Below, piece by piece: positions 5,892 through 7,813 of a stretch of 7,813 nt of DNA. The stretch is from positions 1-7,813 of the forward strand of contig MIBD01000154.1 in NCBI GenBank assembly GCA_001829395.1, given 5' to 3'. The position numbers and the translations under genes were made by a program. The DNA comes from Spirochaetes bacterium GWF1_49_6 (GTDB lineage: Bacteria > Spirochaetota > Brevinematia > Brevinematales > GWF1-51-8). A model generated the notes under the pieces. The model searched no databases, was not told where the DNA came from, and saw only the letters and a list, made by a program, of their open reading frames with translations. How positions within the stretch are numbered: the first letter of the stretch is position 1; the number at the start of each line of letters is the position of its first letter.

Positions 5892-7226
5892 CTAGAACTT
5901 AAAATCTTCCAAAAACTTCGTCGTGTATTCGCCGCTTTTATATACCTTGTTATCCATCACCTTCTGGTGGAACGGGATGGGGGTCTTGATACCCTCGATA
6001 CGGAATTCGTCCAGCGCGCGCTTCATACGCGCGATAGCTTCTTCACGGTTCTTGCCCCATGTCAGCAGTTTCGCGACAAGGGAATCGTAGAACTTGGGAA
6101 TTTCATACCCGGCATACACATGCGAATCGATACGTACTCCGGGGCCGCCCGGAAAGTGCAGGGTGCTGATAGTGCCCGGTGTGGGCATGAAATTCATATG
6201 CGGATCTTCCGCGTTGATGCGGCATTCTATCGCGTGATTGCGGAAAACGACGTCGTCCTGCGTGAATGAGAGTTTCTCGCCCATCGCGACACGTATCTGC
6301 TCCTTGAGGATGTCCAGACCTGTCGCGAGCTCGGTCACGCAGTGTTCTACCTGAATACGGGTGTTTACTTCCATGAAGAAGAACTTACCGTTCTCGAACA
6401 GGAACTCCATCGTCCCCACCCCGGTATACCCGACATGCTTAACTCCCTTAACGCAGGCCGCGCCGATTTCCGCGCGGGTCTTGGGGTCGAGTACGGGACT
6501 GGGGGATTCTTCTATCAGTTTCTGGTGACGGCGCTGAATCGAACAGTCGCGCTCGCCCAGATGTACGACATTTCCATAGTTATCGGCGATAAACTGGATT
6601 TCGATATGGCGGGGGTTTTCAAGATACTTCTCGACATATACATCGGGGTTGCCGAACGCGGTCTTGGCCTCGCCCTGCGCAATCGGGATGATCTTACGCA
6701 GTTCGTCGTGACTCCATGCGACACGCATACCCTTACCGCCGCCGCCCGCCGTCGCTTTAACGATCACGGGGTAGTTTACTTCTTTTGCGAAATTGACGGC
6801 ATCCTCGACATCGGTAATAATCCCGGTACCGGGAGTGATCGGGACGTTTACTTCCAGCATCGTCTTACGCGCGGTGGCCTTATCCCCGAGCAGGTCGATC
6901 ACCTCCGGCTTGGGGCCGATGAACGTAATTTTATGCTCGGCGCAGATGCGCGCGAATTTTGAATTTTCCGCGAGGAACCCGTATCCCGGATGAATCGCGT
7001 CGGCTCCGCTGATCTCAGCCGCGCTGATGATCGCGGGAATCTTCAGGTACGATTCCGGCGAAGGCGCGGGCCCGATACAGATATCCTGATCGGCGAGCTT
7101 GGTATGCAGAGACGTTTCATCCGCCTCGGAATGAATCGCGACAGTAGGTATCTCCAGTTCTTTCGCGGCGCGGATTATGCGAACCGCGATCTCGCCCCTG
7201 TTGGCTATTAATATTTTACGAAACAT
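5892..7226 (-). CDS. accC: Acetyl-CoA carboxylase, biotin carboxylase subunit
   Basis: Carboxylates the biotin of BCCP using ATP and bicarbonate, the first half-reaction of malonyl-CoA synthesis for fatty acids. The protein has 444 residues (E. coli AccC has 449). It shows the N-terminal biotin carboxylase fold (IANRGEIAVRIIRA, AIHPGYGFLAEN), the ATP-grasp domain with K116 and K157, the glycine loop AGGGGKGMR (160-168), H207 in NPRHIEIQ, and the metal and catalytic set E274, E286, N288, R290 and E294. The C-terminal domain has R336 in ECRINAEDP. All catalytic residues that can be aligned by eye to the E. coli enzyme are kept. One oddity is VEHCVTE (Cys296), where the family almost always has VEHPVTE. 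The ATG at 7226 has AGGAGG five bases upstream, nine bases after the accB stop, so the two are translationally close. The carboxyltransferase genes accA/accD are not in the window. Confidence 0.98.
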   Translation of the reverse strand: MFRKILIANRGEIAVRIIRAAKELEIPTVAIHSEADETSLHTKLADQDICIGPAPSPESYLKIPAIISAAEISGADAIHPGYGFLAENSKFARICAEHKITFIGPKPEVIDLLGDKATARKTMLEVNVPITPGTGIITDVEDAVNFAKEVNYPVIVKATAGGGGKGMRVAWSHDELRKIIPIAQGEAKTAFGNPDVYVEKYLENPRHIEIQFIADNYGNVVHLGERDCSIQRRHQKLIEESPSPVLDPKTRAEIGAACVKGVKHVGYTGVGTMEFLFENGKFFFMEVNTRIQVEHCVTELATGLDILKEQIRVAMGEKLSFTQDDVVFRNHAIECRINAEDPHMNFMPTPGTISTLHFPGGPGVRIDSHVYAGYEIPKFYDSLVAKLLTWGKNREEAIARMKRALDEFRIEGIKTPIPFHQKVMDNKVYKSGEYTTKFLEDFKF

Positions 7227-7235
7227 CGCGCCCTC

Positions 7236-7679
7236 CTATTTCTCAAAACGCATGATCGGCTGACCGTATTCGATCGGCTGACCTTCTTCGATTAAGATTT
7301 CTTTCACTTTCCCTTCGACATCCGCGATCACGTCCTGCATAATTCCCAGCACACGGACATGCGCGACAATATCGCCCTTCTTCACAGTGTCGCGAAGCTT
7401 GATGTAGTATTCCCCGGTCTTGGTGTTCAAACGGGTGAAAAATCCCACCCATTTCGAACGAAGTTCGTAGACGCTATCCGGGGAATCCTTCGCCGGAGCG
7501 CCGCCCGTATTGTCCTGCGCGGGAGCGGCCGGAGCCGCCGCCGGTGCTGCCTTGACAGGCGCGGGCTTACCTCCCATCACCATCCGCAGACGCCCCTCGG
7601 GGGTCTCGATCTCTATCTCGCCGACATCCGAAGTCTTAAATATATCCTGGATTTCTTTCATATCTTTCACGTTAAACAT
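7236..7679 (-). CDS. accB: AccB-like biotin/lipoyl-domain protein lacking the biotinyl lysine
   Basis: The 147-residue protein has normal BCCP architecture: an N-terminal helix-strand region (1-36, ending GEIEIETPEGRLRMVM), an Ala/Pro-rich swinging linker (about 38-66) and a C-terminal biotinyl domain (about 70-147). That domain has WVGFFTRLN, VKKGDIVAHV and the closing GKVKEILIEEGQPIEYGQP, which align without gaps to AccB. In the hairpin that normally reads EAMKM, this protein has RVLGI (109-113). The biotin-accepting Lys is Gly112, encoded by GGA, and the flanking Met residues are Leu and Ile. It therefore should not be biotinylated there. The change is not explained by one error, since several neighbouring codons differ and the frame continues correctly. 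It may be a structural or inhibitory subunit like plant BADC proteins, with a true BCCP elsewhere; this is inference. The ATG has GGAGG six bases upstream, and the gene lies between efp and accC. Confidence 0.9.
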   Translation of the reverse strand: MFNVKDMKEIQDIFKTSDVGEIEIETPEGRLRMVMGGKPAPVKAAPAAAPAAPAQDNTGGAPAKDSPDSVYELRSKWVGFFTRLNTKTGEYYIKLRDTVKKGDIVAHVRVLGIMQDVIADVEGKVKEILIEEGQPIEYGQPIMRFEK

Positions 7680-7705
7680 AATCCACCTCCAACGTTTTTA
7701 ACCGT

Positions 7706-7813
7706 TTACTTCACGCGTTCGATATAGCGGTCGTCACGGGTATCGACTTTTATTTTTTCACCTTTCTGGACAAAGAGAGGAACCAGCACCATCGCGCCGG
7801 TCTCGAGAGTGGC
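7706..7813 (-). CDS. efp: Elongation factor P, C-terminal fragment (cut by window edge)
   Basis: EF-P relieves ribosome stalling at proline runs. Only the last 35 codons are present. They encode ATLETGAMVLVPLFVQKGEK followed by IKVDTRDDRYIERVK and a TAA stop at 7708-7706. This matches the C-terminal OB domain of EF-P, whose hallmark is ATLETG...VPLFI..GE.I.VDTR....Y..R. The modified lysine region in the N-terminal domain is outside the window. It is the first visible gene of the operon, 26 nt before accB, an order also common in Firmicutes. Confidence 0.93.
   Translation of the reverse strand, partial: ATLETGAMVLVPLFVQKGEKIKVDTRDDRYIERVK

Noticed and set aside
6342..6962. 206-codon plus-strand open frame opposite accC
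   Set aside because: Antisense shadow of the highly conserved biotin carboxylase; no start signals and no recognisable domain.
7236..7400. A frameshift or single sequencing error as explanation for the missing AccB lysine
   Set aside because: The frame is continuous with good AccB similarity on both sides of the motif, and changing AMKM to VLGI needs several separate substitutions.
1..7813. CRISPR arrays, tRNA or rRNA genes, insertion sequences, attachment sites
   Set aside because: No regularly spaced repeats, no tRNA-like cloverleaf, and no transposase or integrase frame were seen. The non-coding spacers are short (the longest is about 200 bases).

Overview
This bacterial window holds eight genes in two transcriptional blocks plus one gene edge. 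The organism cannot be named from the sequence. The order efp-accB-accC-asp23 recalls Firmicutes. The glutamine synthetase, however, is the long 472-residue form with an adenylylation-type Tyr motif (GSI-beta), and control by sigma-54 is evident. Together these suggest a lineage outside the classical Bacillus/Clostridium groups, possibly a spirochaete-like or uncultivated phylum; this placement is inference only.

Left block (1-3944). At the extreme left, the first codons of a minus-strand gene lie behind a good sigma-70-type promoter. Next comes glnA (minus), which ends in a textbook intrinsic terminator. Upstream of glnA is a well-matched -24/-12 sigma-54 promoter. Divergent from glnA is a FhlA/NifA-like sigma-54 activator (GAF-GAF-AAA+-HTH, no receiver domain) with its own sigma-70 promoter. 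A perfect 17-bp palindrome overlaps the activator's -10 box and lies about 143 bp upstream of the predicted glnA start site. The simplest reading is a self-contained circuit: the activator binds the palindrome, represses itself and drives glnA. The GAF domains may sense a nitrogen or other metabolite signal.

Right block (3941-7813, minus strand). Six tightly packed genes run efp (3' end only), accB, accC, asp23, amaP and a membrane PAS-GGDEF diguanylate cyclase. Gaps are 9-29 nt or overlaps, so this looks like one operon whose promoter lies beyond the right edge. It would link translation factor EF-P, the biotin carboxylase half of acetyl-CoA carboxylase, the Asp23/AmaP envelope pair and c-di-GMP synthesis. 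The last gene of this block and the sigma-54 activator converge and share the bases CTAG, so their stop codons overlap.

The most unusual observation is in accB. The protein has full AccB architecture, but the EAMKM-type biotinylation motif is replaced and the biotinyl-lysine position is Gly112. As written it cannot be biotinylated at the normal site, although it sits directly in front of an apparently intact accC. It resembles in principle the non-biotinylated BADC subunits of plant acetyl-CoA carboxylase.
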